A DNA stretch of 64,000 nt from Thamnaconus septentrionalis (GCA_009823395.1 CM020516.1:10048001-10112000), one strand, 5' to 3'. Shown: positions 1 through 14,603, numbered from the stretch's first letter. The notes: generated by a model not told the origin, from the letters alone. Translations and numbers: made by a program.

Positions 1-2519
1 ACTATAGATTAGATTGGGGACATAGACGCTATCTGGAGATAAGAGTGAGATGGTGGCTGGGATAAAGACGGTACGGCAGATAAAGGGAGGACAGGATAAA
101 AAGATTGCCGGGGAAAAAAAGAAACGCACTCTCAACTTTGCTGCTTATTGTGGAGAAAGGAAAAAAAGAAAAAAAGCCCTTGACTTTATTGCCCTGTGAA
201 ACAGATTTGCCTCACTCATGTTAATGAGTTTGGAAGAGACTTCCTAGTCAAACAGCCTCAGGTAAGACTTCAGATTAACTACTGGATCGAACAAATTAAC
301 CCCGAACCGTCAGCGCTCTCTATCTGGACTTCCCACGCTTCGACTCCACACGAGGAACCTTCACATTTCAACTCGCCACCGCCAGGCTAAACTGACACGC
401 CAGCCTCATGCCATTAAAAAGCCCCTGAAAAGAGCATCCCAAGGGAAAGGCGAAACCTTTAAAGAGGCGATTGGACCATCCTTCGAACACGTTCAAAGTT
501 TACAACACGAGAGATTCAGGTTCAACGCCATCTTGAGAAAAAAAAATCTTTTTGTCTTTAAACAAAAAGATTTTTTGACCAAAAACATTCGAAACAGTTG
601 TAAATGTATGAAATTAGTGTTGCTTATTGACATCTGATCCTCCTTCCTTAGTGCTTTTGCAACGTCCATGCTGGTCCTTGATGCTCCTCTTTTGAAACCA
701 CCTTTATTTAGAGTCAATGGGAGGATTTAAAATGTGACCCAAGGTGAGTGTTGAGGCGTGTCGCTGCTCCAAGGCCAACTGCAGTGCACCACAGTCTAAT
801 AATAAAGTCTCGCCAAAGTCGCTGAAAAAAAAGAAAATCTTTCTCACTGAGGAAAATGCCTTAAGTGCCACGATTTCCTCCTCTTTCAAGGAAATGACAT
901 CCTTGCACCATTTTTACCAGCGTCTCTGCAGCTTTCAACATCCACGTCCTGCTATGGAGTCAGTGATTGGTTCTCCGGTACCAAGACAGACTACACATGG
1001 CTTAAATTGTAGCTTTTCCAAACATGAGATCTCAGCAACTGCAAGGTCATCATCCGGCTGGAATGGAATACTTCTATACAATCTTCCAAATATGCACATC
1101 CAAAAAAATCACGTGTATGAATAATACATATGCAGTTTGAGATGTTTACAAAAAGCCATTGTCACGTAGGCACGGTTACAGAGTAGATGTGACAGTGGTG
1201 AGGAGCTGTGTGCAGGCAAGCTGGTGTCCACCAGAGGCGGGAGAGCAACCCAGACAGACGGACAGCAATTGAAGAAAATCAGGTCCCAGTCATACTGAGT
1301 GAAGGCTTGGGATTAGACACAAGGACTCGGTTTGATTACCTGTCAGGTGCTTCGTCTGCAGAATATGTCCTTTCAACAGAAACATGCTGCCTCTTTGAGG
1401 AGAAGACACTAGAAGGCACAGGACTATTGGCTACATGCCTCAATGACTGGCTGCTTTAACAGCTGACAGAAAGGCAATCAAGTGGCCGAGGAGACATCGA
1501 TATGTCTTTAAAAATATATTTTTTTTTTTTTTTTTTGGAGAATAAGAAACTATTGTTTGACTGTCATGAATGGTGAACCTCACAAACTCAGCTGCTAGAC
1601 AATGTAACTAATGGAGAAGCATCACACAACCCTTTGATGGAGTCGATGGAGATGCTTCACTTGATTAACTTCTGCAAAAAGAAAACATTTGCTCTAAATT
1701 AGCTTTTAATTTATTGAACTCTGACATGCTGCTAACACCTTTCTCCCATCAGCAGCCTTGTTTTTGGGTTTCGCCCACTTGATTTACCCACCATTCAGCT
1801 ATGATGTCTGGATTAAAAAAATAAACCAATGACCAAACCCTAAACAGATCCACTTTCTGTTCTACATGCTGACACAACATTGTCAATATAAGGGCACTTG
1901 CTCTTTGTTTAAATGTAAATACTAAATATCAGCAAAAGCAAATAAACAACAACAGCAACAGCACTAAACAAGTAATGAAAGAAGATTATACCTGTGTATT
2001 TTATATTAATTTTTTTTGCTGTAAATGTCAAACAGTGACCTTTTAATGCACCACGTGCAAATATATCCGATGTTACATCATGAGCAGCGAGCAGCTTTTT
2101 TTGCTTTTAATGCGGTGCACCTTTTTTTTAAAGGCAGAAATCCTGAGTGGACTGAGGGGAGATGAAAGGCTCCATTTTATTTTATTAAGCATGTCATGAT
2201 GACTACATCATTTCAAGTACAAAGTGGATTTTTAAAAAATTTTCTCTGTGAGCTTTGTTGAGTATGTTTCATACAAAGCGTAGAGTTTCTTTCTATGTCC
2301 CAAACACAAACACAACAATTAGACAAAAACAACGGTCCAGAAAAACAGCAGAGTTGCCAGATCATTGAGATTCACTTAATGAGAACCTTCACATGGAAAT
2401 GACGCTGAGTAAAAAGAAAAGAGGCATAAACACACAGCGGCTTTTAACATCCCATTAAGGGACGGCAGGCGGAGGGAAATGTGGAGCGATTACCATTTGG
2501 TCGTGGTGAAGCATTCAGC
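1..2519. other. Gene-poor intergenic sequence, nothing assigned
   Basis: No coding exon or RNA gene is recognisable. The longest open frames (about 126 codons at 744-1124 and 83 codons at 1208-1459) lack a recognisable family. The second has no ATG, and neither forms a convincing set of exons with neighbouring splice sites. AT-rich runs and a poly-T tract near 1518-1536 are the only obvious low-complexity features. It could contain conserved non-coding elements, which cannot be judged from one sequence. Confidence 0.5.
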
Positions 2520-3130
2520 ACGGGAGGGCGGGTGGGTGGGGGGGGGGATTATATCGGTGTGAGAGTGCAGCAGTAGTAGTAAAGCGCTGAATTGGATTGT
2601 CTCAAAGGCACGGCGCCTCCCTCCCATCCCGTTTCACTCCGGCAGAAATCCCATGAAGAGGCAGCCGCCGCTTTTGAGACGCAACAATGACAAATGTGAT
2701 TATAGGAGGGGAGACAATGCAGACGCTGTCTCCCGGCTCGGCGGTGGCCAAATTCGACGAGTCGCGCGCCGAAAGCGACATCAATTATACTCCGTGCTCG
2801 CGCGTGGGATTTGGCCGGAGCCCTCCGGGCCGGAGCGGCCCGTCGCACGTGAGCCGGACTGTTTGCGCGACCATCTGAGCCCCATCAACTCTTTTTACGC
2901 TCCAACCGCTCTCCCGGCGCACAGCCGCCCTCTCTCTCTCTCTCTTTCCGCACCGCTGCCTCTTTACTTCTCCTGCCTGCCTCTTCTTCCCGTCCGTCCG
3001 GCGTCCAGCCCGTCCTCCAGTTTCACACACAAACTCTAGAGGATGTCGCTCGACATTAGTCCCTGCAGAGGAACCGGGCGTACTGGACGCCACGATAGCA
3101 CACGTGCTAGAACAGGGTCGTACCAGTCAG
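2520..3130 (+). promoter_or_regulatory. CpG-rich island, possible promoter and first exon
   Basis: This stretch is densely CpG-rich compared with its AT-rich flanks. A G-run (2531-2548) is followed by an AT-rich TATA-like motif (GATTATATC, around 2547) and an inverted CCAAT (ATTGG) near 2590. An ATG at 2687 opens a frame that stays open for 54 codons up to a good splice donor (CAC|GTGAGC, intron from 2849), leaving phase 0. The predicted peptide begins MTNVIIGGETMQTLSPGSAV and matches no family I can recall. The evidence is compositional. An unmethylated island of a non-coding transcript or an enhancer is equally possible, and no downstream partner exon was identified. Confidence 0.35.
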
Positions 3131-6100
3131 GACTTTCCGACCGATGAACCGCTCGGGAGGCTACACTGATATGAACTGAAGGATTATTCACTGCACATTT
3201 CTGTTTTAAAAAATGCCGATGTGAACAACTTGGAGTTACACAACAGGACCTGTTAATTTATGCAAAACCCAGCTGCTGCACAACGGCCACATGACTCAGC
3301 TTTTATTTTTTCCTTCTAGTATTGGTTTAGGCGTTCATACCTAACCCGAGTTACAAACTGAATTGACTTTCAAATCCTCAGACCCAGATTTTCCGTCGAC
3401 GGAGATGGAAACTTTTTTCTTCTTTTTCCCCTCCAGGCGACAGCCAGAACATCAAATGCTTGTGAAGAAGCTTGTGCTTCTGGAAGCCCTGGACCCATTT
3501 CCTCCATCTTCCAGCATAAAAAATAGAAAGTAAAAACCGAAAGAAAGCCGCCTTGCCAGCAACCATCTGACCCTGAGTATAGTGCCACAGACTAAAAAAA
3601 CAGGAAGAAAAACCTTTCAAAGTTTGGCTTTCAAAACTAAAACAGAAAGACAGGAATGGAGGAACGCAAAGTGAAAAGAGCTGAATGAAAAATTTGTCAG
3701 GCGGACCTCGTGATTGGCCTGTTTCGAGAGCGCCAGCCGATCACAGAGCTCTGAAAACCAGCCAATAATGCCAGACGAGAAGCAATTTGCATCAAAGACA
3801 GCGGGAGCATTGAGGAGAGGAATTCAAAAGTACAAATATCAGTTCTAATTTGCATTTGCTGAAACTCCAAAAAAAAAAAAGGCAAACAATTTGTATGGTT
3901 TGATTTGTTGGCAGAGCGCAAGGTTTCCTTCTCAGTTCTGCTAGAGGCTTTCGCTCACGCTGAATTAGCTGCTCTGCCTGATCGGAAAACTTGCTTTCTA
4001 GCTGCCAGAATGGGCTGCTGGTCTCTCCATACGGAGTGCCAGAAAGACCCAAAACATGACAATGACCATCAAGTAGGGATAGAAAACGGGGTGAATCAAA
4101 CAGTCTGAAACATACCAATACAAGTTCTGGAAAGTTCACCAATAATTGTTGCCACAACTGCAATAAGAAAGAATTCTTCCAGCTTATTTTTGGTGTTGTG
4201 GCAGCTCCAGCGTTCGCTTCTATTTCTGCCTCAGATTTCCAGATGAGGCCGGTCGCCAGCCTGTCGTTTAGCTTTAAAAATCATCGAAATTCCTCGAAAA
4301 ACAGCAACACAACAACGGCGACTATCTGGAGTGGAGTAGCGGTCAACACTGATGGGGAAGGTGGGAGGACGACGACGATGAGGAAGAGCAGGGAGCCCTG
4401 AAATATTTACTAAGTGGACCCTGGATAAGCAGTTTTACCACGGCCAGAGATTTGCTGGAAGCCGGGAGCATCAGCAAATGTCAGGCCAAATCATCTTAGC
4501 GGCATCAATAAAACATAGCAAAGCAACGCTTTCAAAAAAAAAAAAAAAAAAACCCTCAACGGCCCTTCCTGTCTGAATCGGTATGTCTCCTGGAAAGTCC
4601 AGGACCGGCAGAGAGAAGAACGCACGGAGAGGGAGCCCGACATGGAGAAAAGTGATGCACACATGCATGGCCAAAACAGCAGCGCACGCCTTTCAATTTT
4701 TTAAGAGTCGTGGGAGGGCGAGGAGTGAAAACATTTCAGGCTGAAGTACCTGGTGTTTGTTCTTCTGGTCGCACCACATCCCGCCCTCGGGGTCGGCTCG
4801 CACACACCTTAGAGAGGGAATGAAAAAGAAAATAAATGAAACACTGGAGGAAGACTGTTGTTGTGGGACAATTAAAAAACATCCCTGCTCAAACAATTTG
4901 AGCTCAATCGCGTTGTTTTTTGAGTCGACCGAGCTCATCATCTGGACACCTTGTTGTGAATAAATCTACCTGGTAATCCCTTCCCAGATAATACCTCATT
5001 ATTCCCTCACGTAAACCCCCCCACCATTATCCCCCCATTATCCCCCTCAACCGAGCACATGGCAGCCATCTCGCTAACACCTGAGTTTTTTTATTTTCCT
5101 CTTTCTTTGCAAAATCTTGGAAGTGCGATTCCGTTTTGTGCATGATAATTATCGGCTCAGCTAAAAGAGTCGTTACAATCAGAGGCGCCTCATTTCCGAG
5201 CATCGCTGCGCCTGCAGAGCTCAACCGAACACTTTGTCCTCCCTCGGACTCTCGGTTTGTTCCTCGGGTGATGATGGAGCGCTCGGTTCTTATTGCTTGG
5301 CGAGGGGGGCAGCTAGTGTCAAGGTTTTATGCGCCGTCTCGTCGGTCTTGTATTTTTTTATTTTTTTACGCATTCTCACAGCTTTGTTTTACAATCCGCA
5401 CTCTAGAGGAGAAGCTCGCCAGATTCATTACCAGGAAAACGCTGCATTTGGTTTTAGGTTTGCTGCTAAATCTGACGCTTTGCCGTGCCGTCCGACAGGT
5501 GTGTTTTTGCGCAGGCTGTCTGAATGGATGATTTTTCTCCTTTTTCTGGGGGAGTCTATAGACAAGACACACATGTTGTTGTCAGATAAGACGTTAAAGT
5601 GCATTTTTCTTGACACAGGGCCGTCAAATATTAAAAAAGGGTTGCAGATTACAGCTGAAGGAAAAAGAAAAGACTGTTCTAGTGGGGAGCAAAATGCTCG
5701 CTGGGTGTTTGGTTTGGTTCATCCCCTCCCAAACACCCACTCACCCACTGAACACCAAATGCTCCCCATTCAAAAATAAAGAGCCCAGACAGACACACGT
5801 ATATTCTGGCGAGTCGATGCAGAAACAGTGGTTTTTGGAAATGTTGGGGAGGCCAGATGCTTCCACTCTCAGGCTCTCAACTACTATCACCCAGCCCCCG
5901 TGATTATTTTTAAAGATTGAAACCACCAAACTGTGTTTGCAATCAGCGCCGCCGAATCACTCTGCACGCGTGCTGGAGCTCAAAGTACATTTCCCGTCTC
6001 GAAGGTTTTTTTCAGAGCCATTCTTCGCATCAGTTTTCCCCAGCAAATAAGTGGGCGGGGACGGTCGCTACGACTCTGCTGTGTGACCTGCTTCCCCGGC

Positions 6101-6540
6101 GCCACCAGAGTAAACAGATCGGAACAGAGCGATATCGCATTTCCAGATAGAAAAAAAAAAATTCTCAAAGATAAATGATCAGAAAAACTAAGAACAACAT
6201 TGCTTTTTTTATCCAGTTAGTCACTTGTTCTGTCTATTCCCACTCAGAGCACTGGTTATTCTTGAGTGTGACAGTCACCTCATATGACAGCCAACTATTG
6301 AGACAGTCACATGAGCACCCGCACACACACAAATGAGTCATATTAAACTCAACGTTTGTTTGTGTTCCCAATGAAAAGGAAGACACTTTTTGGTGCATTA
6401 TAAACAGCTGCAGCTTAAGACTTTCAACCACTTCAAACCTGCTTTTGTGCTCTTCAGCTTTAAGTGTGTTGGCTGGGTCATTCTTGAAAAAGAGGTTTTT
6501 AAATTTCACCTTTATAAATATAGGACTGGATCGTATTCAG
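3131..6540. other. Intergenic sequence, nothing assigned
   Basis: No gene was recognised. All open frames are short (at most 181 codons, at 5234-5779, partly overlapped by other frames) and none resembles a known domain. A poly-A tract lies near 4533-4552. The sequence around 5140-5350 is moderately CpG-rich, but no promoter motif set was seen there. Confidence 0.5.
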
Positions 6541-6547
6541 AGGATTT

Positions 6548-6548
<1 letters not shown>

Positions 6549-6590
<42 letters not shown>
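6549..6590. repeat. (GT)n microsatellite
   Basis: An uninterrupted GT dinucleotide run of about 21 units. It creates artificial Val-Cys open frames that are not genes. Confidence 0.97.
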
Positions 6591-6592
<2 letters not shown>

Positions 6593-6599
6593 ATTCTAG

Positions 6600-9500
6600 A
6601 GCTCCACTTCCGCTTCAGTCTTCAAAGTGTTTTACTAAAGGCTGCTATCATTGAAAGCTAACCGGAAAGGTTCAAAAATGGATCAATAGCAGCTCTGACC
6701 CAAATTTACATTCAAGTGTTGTTTTGGTTTTTTTCTCCCAATGCTGCTGCTTTGCAGAGAACCATCTCAGCCGCAATGGACAAAACTTATTTTGTCCATT
6801 ACAATAACAGAAACAGAAAGAGGTGATGTTCAAGCTTTTAGTACTTTTGGTTTGGACTCCTCTGTTGACAGGCATTTATGTGAAGCTGCCATGTAATCCT
6901 CACTCTCTGCTCATGAATAATAAAATCATATCGAGCCTCAGAATTAAATACACTGTTGATGTAACTGATGACGTCGACAACAAAAATTCATCGAGGCAAA
7001 ATTTTAAGCGTCGACGTGTCGTGTTATTGAAAATTGCTGAATGATAAAATCACACTTCGGCCGCTACGTGCTCATCTGTACCTGCAGTGCAGTACTGAGT
7101 ACCGAGTATAATCTTTAAATTATGAAGTAATATGCCCATGATATTTTACGTTGAAAAATATAACACATGTTACTGATAAATGTTTTATGTGTGATGATTG
7201 TATGATGATGTATTTGTTTAAAAAGGTATGCAGTCAGAGGACAACCATATAACACAGGTGTTAAGATTTACGCAACTTAGGTTGAACAGAAGTCCAAAAT
7301 AGGTGCTGAAAAATAAACAAGATTACTGTGACTCATCAACCCAGTGGAAAAATAATCGCATCCCTACTCTCCAATTCAATTTGCTTTAAGTGTGGAGGTT
7401 GCCACTGGAGGGCCCCGCCGAGACCAAGCGTCAAAGAGCCGTGCACCAAACACGTGCACTCTATCTGTATCATTAGTCATTTGTTCTCATCTTGCTCCTT
7501 TTATCATCATTCTCCCTCAAAACCCCCGGTCCTGACTCGCTGTTGTGCAGCATCTTTAATTGCCAAACTGTGTCTCTCATCAAGAGGAATGACCAGCCGA
7601 GAGCTCGGCAAAGTCCCTGAAAATGTTAGCAGCCCACGCGGGCCCATGAGTTAGAACTCCCTAAGAGTACTTAAGCAAACTTTCCATTTGATTAAATTGC
7701 AAAGGAGAGGGGAAAAGAAATGGTTAAAAGTCACGCCAACAAAAAGACAAGGTCAAAAGCTTGTATGCAGAGAATTGACTCAATGTCGCAACAAAACCTG
7801 TGATCAATGATGTCGCTGTGGAGAAAAGAAAGGTGCTGGCCGGGACCGAAGATGGATGGCAAATCAAGGCGCCCGCTTTATCAGAAAGATTAACTTGACA
7901 AAAACGCATCAAGGGGCCGCATAAAAGGAAAATCACGCAGCTCGCATTAGCCTCTATGAAAATCAGAGGGGCGGTGGAGGGGAAGGGGGGTGCCAGACGA
8001 GGACGGAAAGAAGGAAATTGGAAAGGAGAAAGAGGCCATATCAGATTTCAAAACGGGGGCTGGGCGCTGCATAATGGGGGAGTGTGAAACACGTTGGAGG
8101 GGATGAACACATGTCTCCCGTCCTTCGGTGCACACGCCACGTACGTTCCAGTCACTGATCACCTCCCAAAGTGCTCATTTTGCTTCATTTCCTGCTTTAT
8201 TCTCTGCGGGCCGTGAGTGGCGGGCGTCGCCGCAGGAGGCGACAAAAGAGCAGGGAGGGCAGAAGCAGTGTTGGTGGTGGGAAACCATAAAGCTTTTCAG
8301 GACATAATGCACCAATTCCTGTTACTGGGGGAAAACTGGCACAATCATGTATGAGTTTCGTGATGTAACATAAGCAACACCAAATTCCAAGACCAAATTT
8401 TGCACTGTCGGTTGACCCCGAGCTTCTACGTTGCTCTTAAAGGCTCTGGTCCAGCTCAGACTGGGAGCTTGTGGCTACCATCCCTGCATACCAAAGACTA
8501 TAAAAATGAGATCCAGTAGCTCCACTGCTGCAGGGGTCGGGCCACCACAAATGCGGAGATGACATTTCCCCAGGATGGAATCAACACGACGCATCTTTCC
8601 TTTTCCTTTAAATCCAGGACTGCACCTGGATCTTCTCCAACACTTCCACTCGGGAAGAATGCTGCATTTTGCGGAGCTCGACGGCCGTCCGCATGCTTTG
8701 CAGCGAGGTTGCGGAAGTCGTGGGCGCCACGGCGGCCCGAGGGCCCGGTGCAGCCGCTGCCAACGTGGCTACAGGCAGACCGCCATCCCCCTTCCTTACG
8801 AGGAAAAGATTCTGCTACGCCGCAGCACCGTATGCCGAGCGGCAGCATCACGGATGTCCCTGCCGGCTTAACGGGTGGGGGGGGTGGATCTCTCATTGTT
8901 TAGCACTTCAAAAAGAGGCGAGGGAGGGAGAGAGAGGGTGGGGAGGAGAGGAAATGACGGATACTGAGCAAGAGTGGAGAGAGAAAAAAAGGGAAAAGGG
9001 AAAGAAAGGCAAAAGGGAGTAGCGATGAAGTGAGCTGGGTGTGTGTAAAAGAAAACACTGGCGATGGAAAGATTGGATCCAAATATTTGTATTCACATAT
9101 TATATAGTGTTACTTTCTTCCGCTGTGGGATCTAATTTTGGCTAGGAAGAACACTTTAATATCAACAATACTAATTCTGTCCAACACTGAAGGGAAAATG
9201 AAACGAGGTTTGTATTAACAGCGGTATTTTTATTTAATGTATTTACAATTTTTTATTCCGAGGACATCAAGTGGCCCCGGTGCTGTTTGAATGTCACCTG
9301 GTTAGTGTGTGGAGGAAATGGGTCTCACACCGGGCACAATTGATGCGATTTCTGATTTCCTGGTTAATGGTCCTTCACGGAACAATAAAGAGGACCATGC
9401 GTGTGGAAATGGAACATTGGAAATTTGTATCTGATTGTTTTCGTTCTCGCAAGAATCCCGTCCGTCATTCGTAAAGATTATTTTCCAAATAAAGTCAACG

Positions 9501-12500
9501 CTGCTCTGGGGGCATCACAGCAATATCTATAACAGCACAGCCTTCAAGTTGAGCCCATACGGTGCTCTTCTCCTCTCACTTCATAACAGCTTCTCCCTGA
9601 GGAGACATTAAATTCGCCTCCACAACTGTCTCTGACATTTAGCAATATTGTCCAAGATCCAAAAAGGTCCACATGCCGCCATCGCAGAGCTGGCAGCTCA
9701 TCAGTTTAATTCCACAACAGCACTAAAGTACGTTCATAGCGGTTAAAGTATATCTATAAGTCAGTGCGTTAGATGAGAAAAATTAGAGCATCTGTCAATA
9801 AGCACAAGAAACTGTCTGGTTAAAAACAAGCATGTTTGACATGAGTATACATGACATACAATAAAACAGGGACCAATGGGTTGATTTCATCGTTGAGCCT
9901 GGCTGTGTTTGTCCTCCACCAAACTGAGATTTATTTGCTATCCATTATTTTATTTTATATTTACAGCTGAGAGATGGACTACGGAGCAGCATTACCAGAA
10001 TTTCTTTGACAAAATCTGAAGCGAGAGTCAGAGAAGACTTTTTACTCAGCCCAGTTATTCTGATCAGACACTCAGCATCTTCCCGGAGCGTCGTCCGAAA
10101 CCTTCTCTGGCCAAAATACATCGATCCTCTACATATTTCAGCCAAGGAGGAGGAAATAATCATCACAGAGGCTTACGAGTAACACAAAAAAGAATCATTA
10201 CAGCCGAAGGAGGCCCTGTGGGGGAACGCTGGGAGGAGTGCTGGCAGAAAACTGCTGACCGTGGAAGCAAGTTAACGTCGGCCGATGCATTTTATTTTAC
10301 CACTCGGCCACTGTGAACTCATTTGTGTTATTTCTGCCCCCCCCCCACGTAACTGCACATCCTCGAGATGCAGCACATTTAAACAGCGCCCCAAAGATTT
10401 GACTTTTGCTTTGAAAAGCAAAGAAAAAAAGTTAATCACCAAGTGAACTGCAGTGAGATGAAAAGAATTCAAGGTTGTGGTATTTCAACAAAGATGTGAG
10501 TACTTGTGTTGAAGAAACACCCTTCTCCTCAACGCAATTCAAACAGTGTGTGCAACCATCAGCACACAGCTCAGAGACTACAGTAAGAAAATTCAAGCAG
10601 ACTGCTCCAAGTTCTAAACAGTTTTCCCGTTTTAGACACAAATACACAGACATATATACATCTAGAAGGGGTTATTGGTTACAGTGGATTTCAACTCAAA
10701 ACACAGCCAAGCCTCATTTAACCACTCTCCTTGCTTCACTGTGCAGCGTCTATTTGTTTTACAAGAATGAATTAAAGCATTAAGCGGATGGGAAGCTGCG
10801 CCGCTGCTTGGCAAAGAGGAGGCTGCTGATTTTCTAAATGCGGTAACCGCACGAGGAACATAATTTTTCCCGGCAAGGTTGGCGCACGACCAGCAGCCGT
10901 GCCAATTTTAATGCATCAATTAGTCCAACCATGCAAAGAGTGCTCCGTCGCAGCTCTCAGCATGATGACAAAAACATTAAAAAAAAAAAAAGAAATGCAA
11001 ACTGACTTTTAACGTCGTAAAAAAAAACAACTAAAAAAAACGTTGCTTTCGTGAGTCCTCCCCTCGATCAGAGGGCCTGCTAAATGTAGGCCAAGCAAAA
11101 AACGTGATTATAGGTACCGCATAGCTGGCTGGCTTGTCTTGTTTGGAACAAAGAAACCAGTCATGAAGGCACTTCACAACGGCTTTGTCCCAGCATTAGT
11201 TCTCTTTGATATCCAATAGCATTCACTGTAAAGTGCTCTGCCAAGAGTTGTGTTGGCTTACAGCAGCGGAACAAAAAGAATACGATCCCTTGATTATGTT
11301 TTCAAACGCCACGGACAATACCCAATACGACGCATTTCGGTCAATAGATCTCTCTTGTGTCTACTGCGCTGACCTTTCTCTTCTCGTTAAGCCTTGGTTG
11401 TGGAATTTAAGCTTACAAGCTGACTTCACACAGCCATGCAGAAGCGTCCACCTGTTCTTCTTTAAGGTACGCCGGCTTGACCTTTTCCGTTTGCCAATCC
11501 AGCTGATGCTGCACTTCTGGATAAGCACCAGGACGCAACAACAGCAACTGGACAGCCTGAACACACTCACTTTTAATAACGCACAGGACCGGATAGAGTG
11601 AAGGAAACAAGCACAATCATAGGTAGTGCTCAACCAGGATCGGTCCCGTTAGCCGAAAAACAATATCGTCAGTGTTTAAGAGTGGGACACAAATGATGGA
11701 TTATGTCTTTTGCACTGTGGTTGAAGGGAAAGTATCAAACTGTAATGACCTGGTATAAAATAAATGGTGAACATGCTATAAATCCAAAAATTAAAATTCT
11801 AAATGAATCGAGTACATTATGAACCTGGCATGCCATTTGGAACATTACAAACATCTGATTTATTGCACGTATCTGTGCAGCAAAAACCCCAATGGAAAAC
11901 CAGCAAAAATAACATGTCATCTGCTAAGAAAAGCTTTCAGTGCTGTTTTATGTTGCTTTCATTTGGGAAATACCAGCAACGCTGCCAATTCTGCAGCATC
12001 CACGCTAATCTCATTAGCCACAGCTGGGCTTGTGCTCACCTCCTGTGCGTCTTCTTTTTTAAGTGCAGCCTACAGCATCTACCGCCTGGTTTTATCCAAA
12101 CTATAATCAAACAGGAAGGTAATACGATCACCAAACTACTAAAACCTCCTTTGCAACAGCAATTCTAACGTGACCTGCACAGAAACTCAGAACATAAAAA
12201 ATAAGTTACCGCTGCCATTTTGTCCTGGCATGCAAATGCAGTTTTCATTCTTCTCTTTTTTTTGGGTACATTATCATATTACACCTGGACGTGAAAACAG
12301 CCTTTATTTTGCGTTAAGGCAACAACTGACTTCATGTGATCAGTCATCAACACTGTAAGCACACGGTGCTAAGAGGAACTTTTTTTAAATTCGCTCTAAA
12401 TTCTGATTGCGACAGCATCTGACCTGCAGAGGAAGTCATTATGCAGAGATATTTCTTCTTATTAACACAGCTAATGAATGACCTTTAATGTGAAGTAAAA

Positions 12501-14400
12501 GCCAGTGACAAAGCAGTAGAGATTAAACAACCACTTTGGAAAAGAAGTGCAGGGCCACTCAGCAAATGGAATACAAGATGGCAGCACAAATCAAAGTTTG
12601 TTTAGTCAAGGAAATGCGAATAAGATTTAACTTCTCCTCCAAAAGAATGATAATAACAGGAAAGTTTGATGCTTTATCCATTTAAGTGACAAATGTTACA
12701 GAGTATATTTTCCAAGGAAGAGTTAAGCAGCGAAGATATTTGTTAAGTTATAAAGTTCTTTTGACATCACTTCGTTACTTACAAACTGTACAACTAACTT
12801 CTTAAAAATCATACATTTTTTCATAGATACTCTACATTTTCATACCACTTTCATTTGACAACTTCTTTGACTTTCATAGCGCTTCCATGCCGTCTACCAG
12901 AGAACATTTTGTCAATGCACAACAAAACCTTTTAGCAGAAGGTCATCTTTGCATCTTTTGAGGAACATCCGACACAAAACAGGCACAACACCTTTTTAAA
13001 ATACACGTGTTGGCTTTGTCTGTGGACTTTGTTGAGTGTTGAGCACCAATAGAAATGGAGACTTTATTACCTCTTGTCGGGTTGGAAGGTGTGTGATGGT
13101 GCAAAATGTACAAAGGCACCTGGTTAAGAAAAAAAAAAAAAAAGCACTCTGCTCCTTTAACGGATTGACGAGAATCCACTTCCGCCGTCTGCTTCTCCAT
13201 GCCACTCCCACCCAACCTTCCATCTTCCTTTCTTCACCTCTTTCAGAAGAACTGGTATCACCCTCTCAGCCGTTTGGCTACAAACCCACTCAAGTTCCAC
13301 TTTAGGTTTTGGCTTGAAAACTTAAAAAAGGAGGGGGAAAAAACCTGACTCATTTCTCAGTCCATTTAGTGCCACTCACCTCATTTAAAGGTGCAGTTAA
13401 TGGCTGCCTGCATTTGTCAGTAGCCTAAAAATGGGAAACAGGAAATGGCCACTGGCACTTTCTTGCTCGCTTTATCTTGCCGGAGCACGCGCTCGCTGCC
13501 CAATGCCTTAAAAAGGAAGCTGTCAATAGTGTCTGGCTGTCACACGCAGGCCCCATTTGCTTGGCACTCCATTAAATGTACTACTTTGTTGCAAGGGTTT
13601 GGTTAGAGATTACATATTTTGAAGGGTGAAAATGTAAAAAAAATAAAAAATAAAAAGGGGGGGGGGGAGGTGGAGCACTATAATAGTAAAACAACCTGAT
13701 TGTAGCAGGATAATTAAGCACCAATGTGACATTGCTGTCCCACGACTGACAAATATTCAGTGCACATCTGTTTGACGTCATGCTGGTTGAAATATCTCAA
13801 AAGCAGCCGATTGGCCACCAGAGAATTATAAAGTAGACACAAGGGTAGCTAGAGAAAAAACTGTACGATCAACTAAAGCAAAATGTCATTAACGTCGCTA
13901 TTCCTGCGAACATCTGTTGTATTTTGTGTATGAACCTGACTTATTATCATAACATAGCTAATGTGAAAAACACTAGACGTGGATGAGAACTCACTTAACT
14001 CAACACTTCCTACAAAAAAAAAGAGGCTAATGATCCAAAATGTGAGCAGCGACACACAATAAAGCCATGTGGCCACCATCATTTGAATGTGCTCGGATCA
14101 CATGGGAATTTCAATTCATTCACAGTGGAATCCTCCCTGGGTAAACCATCATGCGCCAGCAAAAAGCCAAGAAACTACAGACTGCCGGAACACAAACACA
14201 TTTACGGTTGCCAGAGCACAAAAATGAGGCAAATGTCAGGCATAAATAATGTATACGCTGCGTCTTAACAGGTCAAATGGCAACATATTCTGCGAATGAC
14301 TCAATAACCCTGAAAATGGCTGACGCGGGCCGGCAAAGTAAGAACGCGATTTATTTCCGACGGCGGACATTATCTTTGATTTAGCATGTCGTCATGCTCT
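6600..14400. other. Gene-poor intergenic sequence
   Basis: No coding exon or RNA gene was recognised. A GC-rich patch at about 8,640-8,900 keeps several frames open on both strands, which is typical of base composition and not of one selected frame. A purine-rich stretch follows at 8,910-9,025. Poly-A, poly-C and poly-G tracts occur near 10338, 10978, 13124 and 13660. The rest is unremarkable AT-rich sequence. Confidence 0.5.
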
Positions 14401-14412
14401 AGTTGGTTTAGA

Positions 14413-14449
14413 AGAGAGAGAGAAGAAGAAGAGGAAGAAGAAGAAGAAG
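14413..14449. repeat. (GAA/GAAG)n purine microsatellite
   Basis: A short all-purine run of GA and GAAGAA units on the + strand. Confidence 0.85.
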
Positions 14450-14603
14450 TGCACGCCATCATGTCGTCCACACCTTGAAAGCTGCCGTCAATTAAAACCT
14501 CACATCAGCACAACTTCACATTTTACAGCCAATTTGCAGAGATTACAAGGTGGCTATTAAACTCTGGCCCCGTTTCCACATTCAGAAAACGATTAAGCAG
14601 GGC

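Noticed and set aside
1208..1459. An 83-codon frame with protein-like composition
   Set aside because: No ATG start, a stop just upstream, and no recognisable homologue or consistent flanking splice sites.
5234..5779. A 181-codon + strand frame
   Set aside because: No ATG-supported known product; low-complexity and hydrophobic stretches from poly-T-rich DNA; a second frame is also open across part of it.
8498..9022. Several overlapping frames of 98-132 codons in a GC-rich patch
   Set aside because: Open in multiple frames on both strands, which reflects base composition; no domain is recognisable.
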